A stretch of 57,011 bases of DNA. It comes from Robiginitomaculum sp. Lineage in GTDB: Bacteria; Pseudomonadota; Alphaproteobacteria; Caulobacterales; Maricaulaceae. The notes under the pieces are model-generated. The model was not told the DNA's origin. It saw only the letters and a program-made list of their open reading frames with translations, and did not search any database. How positions within the stretch are numbered: the first letter of the stretch is position 1; each line of letters starts with the position of its first letter. Shown one piece after another: positions 56,601-57,011 of this stretch. A program made the position numbers and the translations under genes. Where the stretch lies: positions 1 to 57,011 of the forward strand of contig WFUF01000015.1 of assembly GCA_015485155.1 (NCBI GenBank). Reading direction: 5' to 3'.

Positions 56601-56843
56601 GAGGCTAATGGCGTGTTTCGCAATGTAAACTGGGCCAGACCACAAATCGGGGATCCGGCATCAGTGAGCAGGGCACAGGTATTATTGGCACGAATGGGGT
56701 ATGATCCGGGCCCGGCAGATGGAGCTTTGGGTGAAAAAACCCGCCTGGCTGTCATCGCCTATGAGAAGGATAATGGTCTGGCTGGAACCGGGCGCATTGA
56801 TCAGGCTCTGTTATCCAGACTTGAGCGAGATGTTATCAACTAG
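53697..56843 (+). CDS. podJ: PodJ-like polar localisation protein with Sel1 repeats and PG-binding domain
   Basis: A 1048-residue protein. The conserved N-terminus is GPWSVKGIDPKARAAAKEAA then RHGMTLGEWLSNKML. Residues about 85-460 are a long heptad-rich coiled coil, followed by an acidic, Pro-rich linker. One membrane helix lies at about 596-618 (LLVAASVFAILAIGAAASVA). The periplasmic part has four or so Sel1-like repeats (about 784-940, e.g. AAQYQLAKYYENGTGLGSDE) and a C-terminal peptidoglycan-binding domain (about 985-1048, LLARMGYDPGPADGALGEKT). This is the PodJ order. PodJ organises the flagellar/pilus pole. ATG 53697 follows GGGGAG. Confidence 0.85.
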   Translation: MAGSGPWSVKGIDPKARAAAKEAAQRHGMTLGEWLSNKMLEPDRGFAAPTSLNRENAPTGNNLSSLSVLSSDPRSSERPAAGEHHDSGNDHLLTEIEILTSRLEAMEHRSTLAITGIDQTVLGLRALLEGVEGGQRDVAKQLENSLQDFENRLSQSNKMTEDLAVKLSRELKDTARRIDTIGEQSDTHASKLRHEVGKDVELINNRSDEISQRLAQAEKQTDAAIRTLEASFVSIDSRLKQVEKSISENSDEGLSKKFEDQFSVISRELVRVVAETRGQLAAQIEAQAANPRLDQMDDALREMREKFANTESRHASTLEQIAVAVSKLGGAVESRLQESEERSEVRLREFQSEQAQALDSVGQSMADVVQRLESRFDKIDKAEQEKALENELEERLRASEARTAQLVEEALQRVHDRLDENAQDKDSELSPVQQALQKLTDRLTAIEERSTPPFANMQGDDPSGHDGSADTNPATGFSETKITNHPGELVAPPDADPDAGYVGVSGDFDQPPLPPLDGAGVSDMYPEHGADDFSYGGAESTPIAGATADHDFISSARRSVLQASQAPQNPGYPTGPLAPEAADVPGAAYGGGNKKLLVAASVFAILAIGAAASVAMIDFGNGSGSMPQQFAAQQPEARYYQPDPVLDGSITESEPVSPVIDEPEAEISAPVKIAEVKTPPPSEQKLPKKKTTSVAEPVKTARSVSPSVSSTAKQKPAKPSVSDDSSFARNGTEPENMYKPEVQTASNPVLVQQRSPQIERAVVQDPDAPISLVRGNTQTSRPSLQQAARAGDPIAQYQYAVSLVDSGQAALGASFMKQAAERGLPAAQYQLAKYYENGTGLGSDENEARRWTERSANGGNRRAMHNLAMFYAEGRTVPQSYETAAKWFEEAALLGLANSQFNLALLYEQGLGVPKSLPDAYAWYSIAGKAGDRGAAQKMKELQQALPEQAISEAKTITARFQPRPLDLEANGVFRNVNWARPQIGDPASVSRAQVLLARMGYDPGPADGALGEKTRLAVIAYEKDNGLAGTGRIDQALLSRLERDVIN

Positions 56844-57011
56844 AGCATTTTCAGCAAAAGTGGGAAGGTTTTTGCTTGCGCTACCGCCTAGCGGCTACTT
56901 GAGGACTCTTTATCTGTCCTACCGCCTAGCGGCTACTTGAGGACTCTTTATCTGTCCTACCGCCTAGCGGCTACTTGAGGACTCTTTATCTGTCCTACCG
57001 CCTAGCGGCTA
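56841..57011 (+). repeat. Left palindrome arm plus 38-bp minisatellite array, running off the window
   Basis: The podJ stop TAG is the first triplet of the left arm TAGAGCATTTTC, AGCAAAAGTGGGAAGG. From about 56880 the array has an exact 38-bp period with core CCGCCTAGCGG, TACTTGAGGAC and TCTTTATCTGTCCT. AGGAC pairs with GTCCT between units. No right arm is reached before the window ends. Confidence 0.92.

Overview
The window looks like a chromosome segment of a dimorphic, flagellated alphaproteobacterium of the Caulobacterales/Maricaulales (Hyphomonadaceae-like) type. The main reasons are the gene order of the flagellar block, which matches the Caulobacter fliF operon (fliF-fliG-fliH/flbE-fliN-flbD followed by flhA), the SciP (DUF1153) cell-cycle regulator beside the hook genes, a PodJ-like polarity protein, and an Oar-type TonB-dependent receptor. 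Genus cannot be fixed by reading alone. No ribosomal RNA, CRISPR array, prophage or complete insertion sequence was seen.

Layout. (1) 1-17961, minus strand: a type II secretion (T2SS) operon, read right to left as GT39 glycosyltransferase, gspD, gspO, wzm, wzt, zinc-ribbon methyltransferase/TPR protein, RgpF-like rhamnan protein, gspE, F, G, H, I, J, K, L, M, C, then tRNA-Leu(CAA). Most junctions overlap or nearly touch, so an ABC-2 polysaccharide exporter and glycan-modifying genes are built into the secretion operon. (2) 18226-24570, plus strand: Oar-like TonB receptor with a clear terminator, then phnC and a fused phnD-phnE gene for phosphonate-type uptake. (3) 24640-26646: nitroreductase interrupted by one in-frame TAG, doxX, and a divergent LysR regulator. 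(4) 26907-30816, minus strand: gatC-gatA-small membrane protein-gatB, with a DUF559 relic just upstream of gatB. (5) 30927-36430: ruvX, TM2-domain protein, malate dehydrogenase, an AT-rich HNH-like gene, a methyltransferase, a secreted amidohydrolase and a DUF2306 membrane protein. (6) 36547-49573, plus strand: a sigma-54 promoter, hook genes (fliK, flgD, flgE), sciP, an FkbM methyltransferase and the fliF-to-flhA block. (7) 49574-56843: a structured-RNA remnant (possible group II intron domain I), rluD, phoD-like phosphatase, nitroreductase and podJ-like gene.

A dispersed composite repeat ties the window together. A palindromic element (left arm GCATTTTTAGCAAAAGTGGGAA, written here as its two halves: GCATTTTTAGC and AAAAGTGGGAA; right arm GGTTTTGCGG then AAAAATGCG) is found full length or split, and in the split copies the middle is occupied by a minisatellite of 33 to 39 bp units. 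Arrays occur behind tRNA-Leu, gspG, lysR, rluD and podJ, always in the sense orientation of the upstream gene. Behind gspG the array has become coding: its unit is exactly 33 bp and it is read in frame as five 11-residue repeats in the leader of the pseudopilin GspH.

Start sites were chosen by reading for Shine-Dalgarno-like sequence and overlap with the upstream gene. Family assignments rest on motif recognition without database search.
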